Both the position numbers and the translations under genes were made by a program. A stretch of 64,000 bases of DNA from FEN-1219 sp963728995 (GTDB taxonomy: Bacteria; Pseudomonadota; Gammaproteobacteria; Steroidobacterales; Rariloculaceae): contig CAVSMD010000009.1 in assembly GCA_963728995.1 (NCBI GenBank), forward strand, positions 217,871 to 281,870, read 5' to 3'. The notes below the pieces were generated by a model. That model was not told the DNA's origin. It saw only the letters and a program-made list of their open reading frames with translations, and did not search any database. This document shows positions 9,425 through 17,842 of the stretch, one piece after another (position 1 is the stretch's first letter; the number at the start of each line of letters is the position of its first letter).

Positions 9425-10828
9425 ATGGCCACCACGATCAGCCATTCCCCGCTCGAGCGCGTACTACGGCTCTTCGCCAAAGTTGAGCCGCGCGAAGGCG
9501 TCACGAGCTTGATCCTGGTAGGCAACATCTTCCTGATCTTGATGGCCTATTATTTCATCAAGCCGGTCAGGGAAGGCTGGCTGTCGGTCTCGGTTTTCAA
9601 AGGTCTCTCGCAACTCGAGGTCAAGGCCTACTCGGCGTTCGGTCAGAGTCTGCTGCTCCTCCTCATTCTACCGTTCTATGCGAAGCTCGCGGCCGCCTGG
9701 ACGCGCCGACAGCTCATTCTGCGCGTCGGCGTCACGTCGGGGTGTCTCCTCGTCGGCTTCTGGCTGCTGCAACCCGGTCTCATCTGGGAACGAGTGGCCT
9801 ACGCGGGTTTGCTTTTCTACATGTTCGTGGGCGTCTTCAGCGTGACGCTCGTGGCCCAATTTTGGTCTTTCGCCTCGGATCTCTATGGCGAAGAGCGCGG
9901 GCGTCGGCTCTTTCCTCTCGTCGCCATCGGGGCCGCAGCGGGTGGCGCCGTCGGCGCCTGGGCCAGCGAGCGGCTGTTGCGACTCGAAAGCGTCACCGCA
10001 TTCGATCTCGTTCTGTTGTCGCTGCTGCCGCTCGGCGCCGCGTTGCTGCTCGCCGCGTGGTCCGATCGGCGCGGTACGTACGGCCATCCGTCGGAGTGGA
10101 CCACGTCGCGCTGGCAAGAGCCTGCCGCGCCGCACAACGAAGGGGCGTATCGACTCATCGTGCAGCATCGCTACCTCGCGGCCACGGCCCTCATGGTCAT
10201 GGTGTTCAATTGGGTGGTCGCGAGCGGCGACAACATTCTATTTGGCCTCGTGCAGCAGAGCGTCCGCGCCCAGTTCGAGGGGATCGAGACGTCACCGGCC
10301 GACGTGGCGCAAATCGTGAACGCGGCGACCACGGCGTTCTATGGGAATCTGTATTTCTGGGTCAACGTGACGGCGTTGCTGCTGCAAGCGTTCCTCGTGT
10401 CGCGAATCTTGCGGTACGGCGGATTCATGGCGCTCATGCTCGCCACACCGGTCGTCTCGTTCGTCGCCTACCTGTCCATGGCCGTGACGCCTGTCATCGG
10501 CCTCATCAAGGCCATGAAGGTCGCCGAGAACTCGAGTGTGTACTCGGTCAACAATACCGCGCGGCACATGCTGTGGCTGTCCGCTACCAAGGAGATGCTC
10601 TACCAGGCCAAAACAGCGATCGACACGCTGTTCGTCAGGCTCGGGGACGGGCTGGCGGCTCTGACCGTCCTGCTCGGAACGCGACTTCTTCGACTGGACA
10701 TCTTCGGCTTCTTGATGATCAACTTGGCGCTCGTCGTAGTCTGGATGGCCTTGTCGGTTTACCTCGTGCGCGAGAACCGCCGCTGGCGGAAGCGCGCGCC
10801 CTCGCCACCCCCTCCTCGACCTGCCTAA
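9425..10828 (+). CDS. Npt1/Npt2-type nucleotide transporter-like membrane protein
   Basis: A 467-residue polytopic membrane protein with about 11-12 helices and a basic C-terminus. The N-terminal block FLILMAYYFIKPVREGWL and the SFASDLYGEERGRRLFPLVAIG loop match the bacterial relatives of the ADP/ATP translocases of plastids and Rickettsia/Chlamydia (Npt1/Npt2, Tlc family) rather than sugar MFS proteins. The cytoplasmic loop after helix 6 (about residues 215-250) is polar. Free-living bacteria carry such homologues without proven substrates. Its ATG is only 12 bases from the divergent dikinase start, and a serine hydrolase gene follows 16 bases downstream. Nucleotide exchange feeding a periplasmic dikinase is an attractive but untested idea. 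Confidence 0.75.
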   Translation: MATTISHSPLERVLRLFAKVEPREGVTSLILVGNIFLILMAYYFIKPVREGWLSVSVFKGLSQLEVKAYSAFGQSLLLLLILPFYAKLAAAWTRRQLILRVGVTSGCLLVGFWLLQPGLIWERVAYAGLLFYMFVGVFSVTLVAQFWSFASDLYGEERGRRLFPLVAIGAAAGGAVGAWASERLLRLESVTAFDLVLLSLLPLGAALLLAAWSDRRGTYGHPSEWTTSRWQEPAAPHNEGAYRLIVQHRYLAATALMVMVFNWVVASGDNILFGLVQQSVRAQFEGIETSPADVAQIVNAATTAFYGNLYFWVNVTALLLQAFLVSRILRYGGFMALMLATPVVSFVAYLSMAVTPVIGLIKAMKVAENSSVYSVNNTARHMLWLSATKEMLYQAKTAIDTLFVRLGDGLAALTVLLGTRLLRLDIFGFLMINLALVVVWMALSVYLVRENRRWRKRAPSPPPPRPA

Positions 10829-10844
10829 GGAGAGCCCCCCTTGC

Positions 10845-11813
10845 ATGCGTAAGGTCTTGACTGCTCTTGCAACCCTGCTATGGCTATCGGCTACGGGTGT
10901 CGAGACCCTCCCCGACGCCGAGGCCCAGGCGTCGTTGCCCTTGGCGGCCGATTGGCGACCGCTGCGTGAGACGACCGATCGCCGCCTGCAGACACAGTTG
11001 CAGAAGAACATCAACGCCAAGCCGGAGTGGCGGCGACTCGTCGAGCAGCAACGCCTCGCCGTGGGGCTCGTGGATCTAAGCACCTCGCCGCCGCGGTTCG
11101 CCAGCGTGAACGGCGACCGAATGATGTATGCCGCGAGCTTGCCCAAGATCGCCGTGCTGCTTGCGGCTTATGCTTCGTTCGAGGACGGCTCGCTCGCGGA
11201 GACTCCCGAGTTGCATCAGGATCTGCGCGAGATGATTCAGGTGTCGAACAACGCGGCGGCCACACGCATGATCGACGCCGTCGGCATGGGCAAGATCGAG
11301 CAGGTCATGCGCGACCCAAGCTTCGACTTCTATGACGAGTCGACCGGAGGCGGTCTATGGGTCGGCAAGCGGTACGCGACGTCCGGCGTGCGACTCGGCG
11401 ATCCCCTGTTCGATATCTCGCACGGCGCGACGGCCAACCAGGTGGCGCGCTTCTACTATCTGCTCGCATCGAAGCGTCTCATCAACGGGCATCGCTCGGA
11501 GCAAATGCTCGAAGATCTGGCGAATCCCGGTCTCCATCACAAATTCGTGGCCGTGCTCGAGAAGCGCGCACCGGACGCACGGTTGTTCCGCAAGTCCGGC
11601 ACCTGGCACGAGTGGCATGCGGACTCGGTGCTCGTCGAGGGCGACGATTGGCGGCATTACATCCTCGTGGGGCTCGTGCAGAGCGCCAACGGCGAAACCA
11701 TCCTCCGTGACGTCGTGACGGCGGCCGAGGATGCAATGCACCGTCCGCCGACTGTCGCCGCCAAGGGGGTCAACGACCGCCGTTCGTCGGCCGGTGTGGT
11801 TCGTCCGCGTTAA
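10845..11813 (+). CDS. exported class A beta-lactamase-like serine hydrolase
   Basis: A 322-residue exported serine hydrolase with a signal peptide of about 25 residues. Active-site motifs are Ser98-Leu-Pro-Lys101, Ser134-Asn-Asn136 and Lys250-Ser-Gly. The length and spacing resemble class A beta-lactamases, but the Glu166 omega-loop ExxLN motif is not evident, so lactam hydrolysis is doubtful. It sits 16 bases after the transporter gene, in the same operon, and pairs across the locus with the longer serine hydrolase at 5115-6452. A peptidase, esterase or peptidoglycan role fits equally well. An unusual Ala/Arg-rich tail ends the protein. Confidence 0.85.
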   Translation: MRKVLTALATLLWLSATGVETLPDAEAQASLPLAADWRPLRETTDRRLQTQLQKNINAKPEWRRLVEQQRLAVGLVDLSTSPPRFASVNGDRMMYAASLPKIAVLLAAYASFEDGSLAETPELHQDLREMIQVSNNAAATRMIDAVGMGKIEQVMRDPSFDFYDESTGGGLWVGKRYATSGVRLGDPLFDISHGATANQVARFYYLLASKRLINGHRSEQMLEDLANPGLHHKFVAVLEKRAPDARLFRKSGTWHEWHADSVLVEGDDWRHYILVGLVQSANGETILRDVVTAAEDAMHRPPTVAAKGVNDRRSSAGVVRPR

Positions 11814-11888
11814 GCGCGGCGCTCGAGGAGAGCACGACCGGCGCTTGCGCGGGCCGACGCGCGGTACACGACCGTCAAACGCCGCGGA

Positions 11889-13901
11889 CTACCGGCACTC
11901 GAAATCGTCGCTGCCGAGCGGCCGCGTAAATTCGCCCCATTCTCCGGTAGCGCGCCAATAGGTCACGAGGTTGAGGTCGCGCACGAGATCCTTGAAACCG
12001 GGCAGCCGGCGAACCTCGGCGTACAGCGGCTGCCAGAGGCTTAGGATCTGGACGCCGAGGATTCCTTTTGCGACCCGCCGAAGCACCCGCAGCGCGAGCT
12101 CGTGCTCACCGAGATATGCGGCGAACGGCGTGCAATGAAACAGCGAGGAGAACGGACTGGAATCTGCGGTGGTGCTCACATGTTGCTGAAGCCAGCTCCG
12201 CATCCGAGTCTCATCGTCGAAGATGTCGAGCACGACGCGATAAAGGGAGCCCGGCTGCGGATCCTCGGCCGCACATAGCGCGAGACGCTCCTTGACCTTC
12301 GCCTGATCCCGAATGGCCATCGCTCGCTGTAGGGCAAACAGATCAGCTATGAATGGGTTGCTCGTGATGTCCCTGCTGCGCTCGTACTCGAGCTCCGCTT
12401 CCGAATTCTGCCCGAGCGTCGCGAACAGCACAGCCAGCGTTTCGAGCGGGGCGAACGGCTCGATGCGCCGGGCCTCGAGCGCGAACGGTAGGGCTTCGGT
12501 CGTGCGTCCCACGAGCGCGAGCTGGTGAGCGCGACTGACGATCGGCTCACGCATCGACTTCGGTGCCAGCGCGCGCGCTCGCGCGTTTGCTCGCTCGGCC
12601 CCCACCCAGTCATGACGCAGCTCCAACTGATTCGCGCGCGCCTCGTGTCCCGTCCATAGCTCTGGCGCGAGCGTGACGGACCGCTCCAGCGCGATGTCGA
12701 TTTCGCGCCGTACCTCATCCAGATTCTCCGGATCGAACGTAAGCACCGAGGTGTATGCATTCCCCAGAACATTCCAGGCAAGTGCGAAGTTCGGATCGAG
12801 CGAGGTTGCTTCCCGCAGCAGGGTAATGGCGCGCTGCGCGTCGCCGAGCTTACGCCGGCGAACCAGCGACCGTGCGCGCAACAGTAAGTCGAACGCCTCG
12901 GCGTCGTTCGTTCCGCCGGAGACGCGGGGCTCGGCGACACCAAGCGCCACGCTCAGCGCGCTCGCTACCGCGTGCGAGATCTCGTCCTGGATCGCGAAGA
13001 CGTCGGCGAGCTCGCGATCGAACCGCTCCGACCACAAGTGGAAGCCGTCGGCGCATTTGATGAGCTGCGCGGTGATGCGCAGCAGCCGACCCGCTTTGCG
13101 CACACTGCCCTCGAGCACATAGTTCACGCGGAGCTTCGCACCGATGTCGCGCAGATCACCGGTCTTTCCCTTGAAGGCAAACGCCGAAGTGCGGCCCGCC
13201 ACACGCAATGCCTTGATCTGCGCAAGCTGATTGATCAGCTCCTCCGAGAGTCCGTCGGAGAAATACTCCTGATCAGCATCCGGCGACATGTTGACGAACG
13301 GCAAGACGGCGATCGACGCGTCCAGGGCCGCCGCGGAGGTCGCAGGCTCACGCGGCGACGCGTTTTCGGCGCCCGAAGCCGCACGCTCCGCCGGCCTCAC
13401 CCGCTGCGCGTGCACCGGGGCCGGCAACCCCTTCAACTCTAGGGAGCCGGCGTCCTCGAAATCGAAGCCCCCACGGCCGTAGCCCAGCACTCGCACCAGC
13501 TCCGAGCACAGGATCTCGCCCGGCGCGGCCGCGCTCTGCAGGCGCACGGCTTCGACGACCGGTGTGCCGAAAATGTCGCCGGTCAGGTGCTTGACGTCGC
13601 CCGCCGCGAGCCCGACGCGTATCTTTATCTCGGTGAGCGCATCGGGAGAGGCCGAGAACCTGGCGAACTCCCGCTGGATACCGACCGCTGCCGCGAGCGC
13701 CGCCGTGGCCGAGTGGAAGGTCGCGAGCACGCCATCGCCCGAGTGCTTGACGACGCGACCGCCCTCCGCAGTGATGACCTTGCGGAGCAGCACATCGTGC
13801 ACCTGCTGCAACGCGTCGGTGGGTTCCTCGCCCAGCCGCGTCCGCGTGGCCGTCGAGTCGACCCAGTCGGAGCTCAGAATGATTACAAGGTCGGTCGCCA
13901 T
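11889..13901 (-). CDS. class III adenylate/guanylate cyclase with TPR repeats
   Basis: A 670-residue cytosolic signalling protein. Residues 1 to about 170 form a class III nucleotide cyclase domain: the metal Asp lies in SSDWVDST, and the second is in KHSGDGVLATF. After a linker, residues about 190-330 form a TolB/FlgO-like segment starting IAVLPFVNMSPDADQEYFSD, which in this architecture precedes TPR repeats. Residues 340-640 are helical TPR-like repeats. This cyclase-TolB-like-TPR layout is common in Rhizobiales and gammaproteobacteria and usually stands alone. There is no membrane segment. The substrate (ATP or GTP) and the input signal cannot be read from sequence. It converges on the serine hydrolase gene and is divergent from the beta-helix gene. 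Confidence 0.85.
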   Translation of the reverse strand: MATDLVIILSSDWVDSTATRTRLGEEPTDALQQVHDVLLRKVITAEGGRVVKHSGDGVLATFHSATAALAAAVGIQREFARFSASPDALTEIKIRVGLAAGDVKHLTGDIFGTPVVEAVRLQSAAAPGEILCSELVRVLGYGRGGFDFEDAGSLELKGLPAPVHAQRVRPAERAASGAENASPREPATSAAALDASIAVLPFVNMSPDADQEYFSDGLSEELINQLAQIKALRVAGRTSAFAFKGKTGDLRDIGAKLRVNYVLEGSVRKAGRLLRITAQLIKCADGFHLWSERFDRELADVFAIQDEISHAVASALSVALGVAEPRVSGGTNDAEAFDLLLRARSLVRRRKLGDAQRAITLLREATSLDPNFALAWNVLGNAYTSVLTFDPENLDEVRREIDIALERSVTLAPELWTGHEARANQLELRHDWVGAERANARARALAPKSMREPIVSRAHQLALVGRTTEALPFALEARRIEPFAPLETLAVLFATLGQNSEAELEYERSRDITSNPFIADLFALQRAMAIRDQAKVKERLALCAAEDPQPGSLYRVVLDIFDDETRMRSWLQQHVSTTADSSPFSSLFHCTPFAAYLGEHELALRVLRRVAKGILGVQILSLWQPLYAEVRRLPGFKDLVRDLNLVTYWRATGEWGEFTRPLGSDDFECR

Positions 13902-14137
13902 CGTCGCGAGCCGCGCAAGGGGAATCCAGCGGAATATACACGGTCATCGCCGACCCCGCGGAACCTCCGACTCTCGCCTCCCCGGCCGCGTTACCGGCGT
14001 ACGTAGCGCAGCTCACGGAATTTTAGTGCGCGGCCGAGGCCGGTCGTGCTAGAAAGGTCGCCCAGGGACGGCTCCCAAGCCGATCCGCTTGAGTACAGAC
14101 CGAACCGACCCCCCGCGAACAGAATAAGGAGCAACCC

Positions 14138-15451
14138 GTGTTCAAGTCATGTTTGGCGTGTGCTGCCATGGCGTTGTTGTCGTTGCCGGCGTTTGGCGCA
14201 GAGCTCTGCGTGAATCCAGGTGGCAACCACGGCTGCAAAAAGACGATTCAGGCAGCGATCCAGGCGGCCAGTCCCGGCGACACGGTCAACGTGGCGCGCG
14301 GAACGTATGCAGGCAACGTGATCGTGGACCGATCCATTGCGCTGCTCGGCTCGGGCGTCGGCAGCACGGTCATCGAGGCGATGGGTCTATCGAACGGCAT
14401 CAACATCGACGGCGTCGGCAATCCGGGCTTGAGCCGCGTCATCGTGCGGGGCTTCACGGTTCAGAATGCGGACCATCAAGGGATCGTGGTCACGAACGCT
14501 TCGGACGTGACGATCATGGGCAATCGCGTGACGGGCAGCGATCGCGCCTTGCAACTTGGTCCGGGCGGCCCGACCTGCCCGGGGCTGCCGGACTATCTCG
14601 TGGCCTTTCAGGGGTTCGATTGCGGGGAAGGCATTCAGCTCAGCGGCGTAACGAGCTCCACCGTTGCGGACAATCTCGTCGATCACAACGCGGGCGGCAT
14701 CTTGGTCACGGACGACACCGGGCCGAACCACGACAACTTCATTACCGGTAACGTGGTCCGAGACAACCCGTATGACTGCAGCATCACGCTCGCGACGCAC
14801 GACCTGGGCCCGGCGGCGGGCATGCCGCCCAAAGGCGTGTATCACATCACCGTGAAGGGCAACACGGTGCTGCGCAACGGTCTCGCCAGCGGCGAGGGCG
14901 CGGGGGTGGGCATTTTTGCGCCGACACCCGGCTCGCAGAACTACGGAAACGTCATCGTGGACAACGTCTTGGCCCAGAATGGCTTGCCCGGCGTCACGCT
15001 GCACTCGCACGCCCCGGGACAGAACGTCAACGGTCACTTGATCGCGAACAATACGATCTACGGCAATGGCGCCGACCCCGAATCCGGGTCTCTCGAGAAG
15101 GCGGGCATCGCGATCACTGCCGACCCCGGTGCCGGACCCATCACCGGCATCCAGATCGTGGGCAACAAGATCTTCGGCGAAGGCGTCGATGTGGTGTTCA
15201 GCGCGCCCGGTGAGCTGGCGGCACATCAGAACAGCTTCTTCGACAAGGTGGGCGTCGCCAACCTCGGCGCGGGCACGGTCGACGCTACGCTGAACTGGTG
15301 GAAGTGCTCCCACGGCGCCGGCAGCGCCGGTTGCGCCTCGGCCGAAGGCGCGGGCATTCAAGTCGCGCCGTCGCTCGATCGGCCGGTCGGCGACGATCAC
15401 GACGACCACGACGACCACGACGACCACGACCACGACCACTACCATTATTGA
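14138..15451 (+). CDS. exported parallel beta-helix protein with Asp/His tail
   Basis: A 437-residue secreted protein. A GTG start is preceded by AAGGAG at good spacing. Residues 1 to about 20 form a signal peptide ending FGA-E. The body is a right-handed parallel beta-helix of NosD/polysaccharide-lyase type: it opens with TIQAAIQAASPGDTVNVARG and repeats short rungs such as NADHQGIVVTNASDVTIMGN. Four or more cysteines suggest disulfides. The last 20 residues are almost only Asp and His, ending HDHYHY, encoded by an exact nine-base repeat. Such tails bind divalent metals in other proteins. Polysaccharide binding or cleavage is the usual role of the fold, but no catalytic set is clear. It has no operon partner on its strand except possibly the next methyltransferase. 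Confidence 0.8.
   Translation: MFKSCLACAAMALLSLPAFGAELCVNPGGNHGCKKTIQAAIQAASPGDTVNVARGTYAGNVIVDRSIALLGSGVGSTVIEAMGLSNGINIDGVGNPGLSRVIVRGFTVQNADHQGIVVTNASDVTIMGNRVTGSDRALQLGPGGPTCPGLPDYLVAFQGFDCGEGIQLSGVTSSTVADNLVDHNAGGILVTDDTGPNHDNFITGNVVRDNPYDCSITLATHDLGPAAGMPPKGVYHITVKGNTVLRNGLASGEGAGVGIFAPTPGSQNYGNVIVDNVLAQNGLPGVTLHSHAPGQNVNGHLIANNTIYGNGADPESGSLEKAGIAITADPGAGPITGIQIVGNKIFGEGVDVVFSAPGELAAHQNSFFDKVGVANLGAGTVDATLNWWKCSHGAGSAGCASAEGAGIQVAPSLDRPVGDDHDDHDDHDDHDHDHYHY
15392..15439 (+). repeat. coding tandem repeat for Asp/His tail
   Basis: Three exact copies of a nine-base unit (GACGACCAC) follow one variant copy (GACGATCAC), then two copies of the six-base GACCAC. The array lies inside the beta-helix gene and encodes alternating Asp-Asp-His and Asp-His. 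A change in copy number by multiples of three would lengthen or shorten the tail without breaking the frame. Confidence 0.85.
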
Positions 15452-15490
15452 GACGCCACACGCACATGAATCGTGAAGTAGCTGCGCGCC

Positions 15491-16270
15491 TTGTGCGGTG
15501 ACCCCGCCACGCAGGCCGCGCAGGGGTACGCAACGAAGCTCGAGAGCGTTGCGATCGCGGGCGTGGATGATCTAATCATTTGCTCGCTGCTCGATCGACA
15601 GCAGTTTTTCGATCCGGAGGGCGATGCAGCAGACCTCGGAATCTCCTCGGCGGCATGGCCGATGTTTGGCCTGCTCTGGCCGTCGGGGGTCGTGCTCGCC
15701 GAACGCCTGGCCCGTCGAGCGGTGGCGCCCGCGGAGCGAATTCTCGAGCTCGGCTGCGGCCTCGCGCTCGCGAGCCTCGTGGCGCATCGGCGGGGTGCCG
15801 ACATCACGGCGAGCGATCGGCACCCGCTCGCGGAGCGGTTCCTGCTCGACAATCTACGAGTGAACCATCTGCCACCATTGAAGTACCGGCACGGCCACTG
15901 GGGCTCGGCGCCGCCGAACGCACGCGCCGGGGCGCCGGCGTCGTACGGGCTCGCGGGCGAGTTCGATCTGATCGTGGGCAGCGACCTTTTGTATGAACGC
16001 GATGCGAACGCCGATCTTGCGTGCTTCATCACGCAGCATGCAGCCGCGGCCGCGGAAGTCTGGATCGTGGATCCCAACCGCGGGAATCGGCCGGCGTTCA
16101 ATAGACATATGGCCCGCCACGGATTTTTCATCCACGAAGAGGCCCTCGTGCAGGCGGCGTCCCCCAGCCGTGCCGCCTATAGGGGTCGGTTGCTGAGATA
16201 TCGGCGCGGGGACGAGTTTCCGAGCCTCGAAGGGACGATTTTTCGGACAAGACCCTCCGTGGCCCTGTAG
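15491..16270 (+). CDS. SAM-dependent methyltransferase, METTL21/lysine-MTase-like
   Basis: A 259-residue class I methyltransferase. Motif I is ILELGCGLALASLVA, the acidic motif II is ITASDRHP, and the post-II segment is FDLIVGSDLLYE. The WP-G segment before motif I (FGLLWPSGVVLAERL) is typical of the Methyltransf_16 group that modifies protein lysines. The start is uncertain: the frame opens with TTG at 15491, and no good ribosome site is visible. It follows the beta-helix gene after 39 bases. A protein substrate is likely from the family, but which protein is unknown. Confidence 0.75.
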   Translation: MCGDPATQAAQGYATKLESVAIAGVDDLIICSLLDRQQFFDPEGDAADLGISSAAWPMFGLLWPSGVVLAERLARRAVAPAERILELGCGLALASLVAHRRGADITASDRHPLAERFLLDNLRVNHLPPLKYRHGHWGSAPPNARAGAPASYGLAGEFDLIVGSDLLYERDANADLACFITQHAAAAAEVWIVDPNRGNRPAFNRHMARHGFFIHEEALVQAASPSRAAYRGRLLRYRRGDEFPSLEGTIFRTRPSVAL

Positions 16271-16360
16271 AGTACCCGCCACTAGCGGAATCGCTTCCCA
16301 TGGACTCGAAGGGCCACACTGAGCAGTTCCACGTCTCAACAGCTCGCTGGCCCCAACTCC

Positions 16361-17452
16361 ATGGGCCCCGCGAATCGCCGACTCAGGTTCGGCGGCGACA
16401 ACGCCTTTCACGTCGAGCTCAGGCGCCGAGTTAAAGCGCACCTGCACGCGACGGGACGGCGCGAACGCGGCTGTCCCGCGATGTACCTTAAAACCGCGAT
16501 CATTCTCGTGGCCTTCTTGTCCACGTACGGACTGCTCGTGTTCGTCGCCACGGAATGGTGGCAGGCGCTAGTGCTTGCAGTCTTGTTGGCGTTCACGATC
16601 GTCGCGATCGGCTTCAACATAATGCACGACGCGAACCACGAGGCCTATTCGGACCGCCCCTGGATCAATCGCCTCCTCGGCGTGACGCTCGACGTCGTGG
16701 GCGGCAGCTCGTACTTTTGGCGATGGAAGCACAATGTCTTCCACCACACCTTCGTGAACGTGATCGGGTACGACACGGACATCAATCTTGCCGGCCTCGG
16801 CCGCTTGACGCCCCATCACCGCCGCGCCTGGATACATCGCTGGCAGCATTTCTACGCCTGGTTTCTCTATGGCGTGATGGTCATCAAGTGGCAGCTCTTC
16901 GACGACTTTCGACTCGCCCTCACGCAGCGGATGGGCGAGCATCACTGCCCGCGACCCCGCGGGTCGCAGCTCGCGGTGTTCGTTGCCGGCAAGCTCGCCT
17001 TCTTCTTGCTCGCGTTCGCCCTGCCATTGTCGCTGCACGCGTTCTCCGCGGTGGCGACCGTGTATGCGGTGACCGCCGTGATCACGGGTACCTTGCTCGG
17101 CGTGGTATTTCAGCTGGCCCACTGTGTCGAGCAGGCGGACTTCCCGTTGGAGATGGAAAAGGGGCGTATGGCGGCCCCGTGGGCCGTTCATCAGGCCGAA
17201 ACCAGCGTGGATTTCGCGCGCGACAGTCGAGCCGCGAGTTGGCTGCTGGGTGGCCTGAATTTTCAGATCGAGCACCACCTCTTCTCGCGCATCTGTCACG
17301 TCAATTACCCCGCCATCGCGCCCATCGTCGAGAAGACGTGCCGGGATTTCAGCGTCAGCTATAAACACAACGCAACGTTGTTGTCCGCGCTCGGCTCACA
17401 CTACCGCTGGCTGCGCGCCATGGGTCGTCCCGAGGCTGCGAGCGGCGGCTAA
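16361..17452 (+). CDS. fatty acid desaturase, front-end type
   Basis: A 363-residue integral membrane di-iron desaturase. The three histidine boxes are intact: HDANH (His89-His93), HNVFHH (His124-129) and QIEHH (Gln302-His306). The glutamine in the third box is typical of front-end (delta-5/6, linoleoyl-CoA) desaturases. Hydrophobic pairs lie around residues 45-85 and 205-250. There is no fused cytochrome b5, so an external ferredoxin or cytochrome is needed. The N-terminal 40 residues are polar, and a later start at the Met near residue 41 is possible. It converges on a pseudogene fragment with a four-base overlap. Confidence 0.85.
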   Translation: MGPANRRLRFGGDNAFHVELRRRVKAHLHATGRRERGCPAMYLKTAIILVAFLSTYGLLVFVATEWWQALVLAVLLAFTIVAIGFNIMHDANHEAYSDRPWINRLLGVTLDVVGGSSYFWRWKHNVFHHTFVNVIGYDTDINLAGLGRLTPHHRRAWIHRWQHFYAWFLYGVMVIKWQLFDDFRLALTQRMGEHHCPRPRGSQLAVFVAGKLAFFLLAFALPLSLHAFSAVATVYAVTAVITGTLLGVVFQLAHCVEQADFPLEMEKGRMAAPWAVHQAETSVDFARDSRAASWLLGGLNFQIEHHLFSRICHVNYPAIAPIVEKTCRDFSVSYKHNATLLSALGSHYRWLRAMGRPEAASGG

Positions 17453-17733
17453 TCAGTCCGCGCGGCCGCGGGTGACCAATTCAAGACGACCGAGGCCGGA
17501 TGGGCGCCTGCCGCCTGCAGCCGCTCCGCAATGAGGAATCGCCGACCGTCGGCAGTGACGTCGAAGTCGTCCCAGTAGCCGCCCTCGGGGCGCGTGAATA
17601 ACGTGGTCGCCAGGCCGATTTCGCGCTCGGGCTCCGTCCGGACGGGGATCGCAACCATTCTGCCCAGTCGATCGACCAACAGAATCTCCGCACCGTCCCG
17701 TCGCCACCGGCGCCGCCCCTCCGCAGTCAGCTG
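17449..17733 (-). pseudogene. 3' remnant of Ser/Thr kinase/WD40 protein
   Basis: The last 94 codons of this frame read like the extreme C-terminus of the large kinase-plus-TolB/WD40 propeller proteins of Acidobacteria and some proteobacteria. WRRDGAEILLVDRLGRMVAI, then a 'DVTADGRRFLIAE' strand, then VVLNWSP close to the stop is the order of that family's final blade. Nothing upstream in any frame gives the kinase domain or the earlier blades. The frame stays open for another 130 codons without resemblance to anything. I read it as a truncated relic left by a deletion. Confidence 0.55.
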
Positions 17734-17842
17734 CGCGGATGACCTCCCCGGACTGCCCCTGACAGATCCGCGGCGGTGGAGTAGGCGCGTGTCTTGGTTC
17801 GCCCGGACGCGGCGGAAACCGGAGGATCCGAGATCGAGCGCG

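Noticed and set aside
15392..15439. Short regular repeats as a CRISPR candidate
   Set aside because: Units are nine bases, contiguous, in frame and code for the Asp/His tail; there are no spacers.
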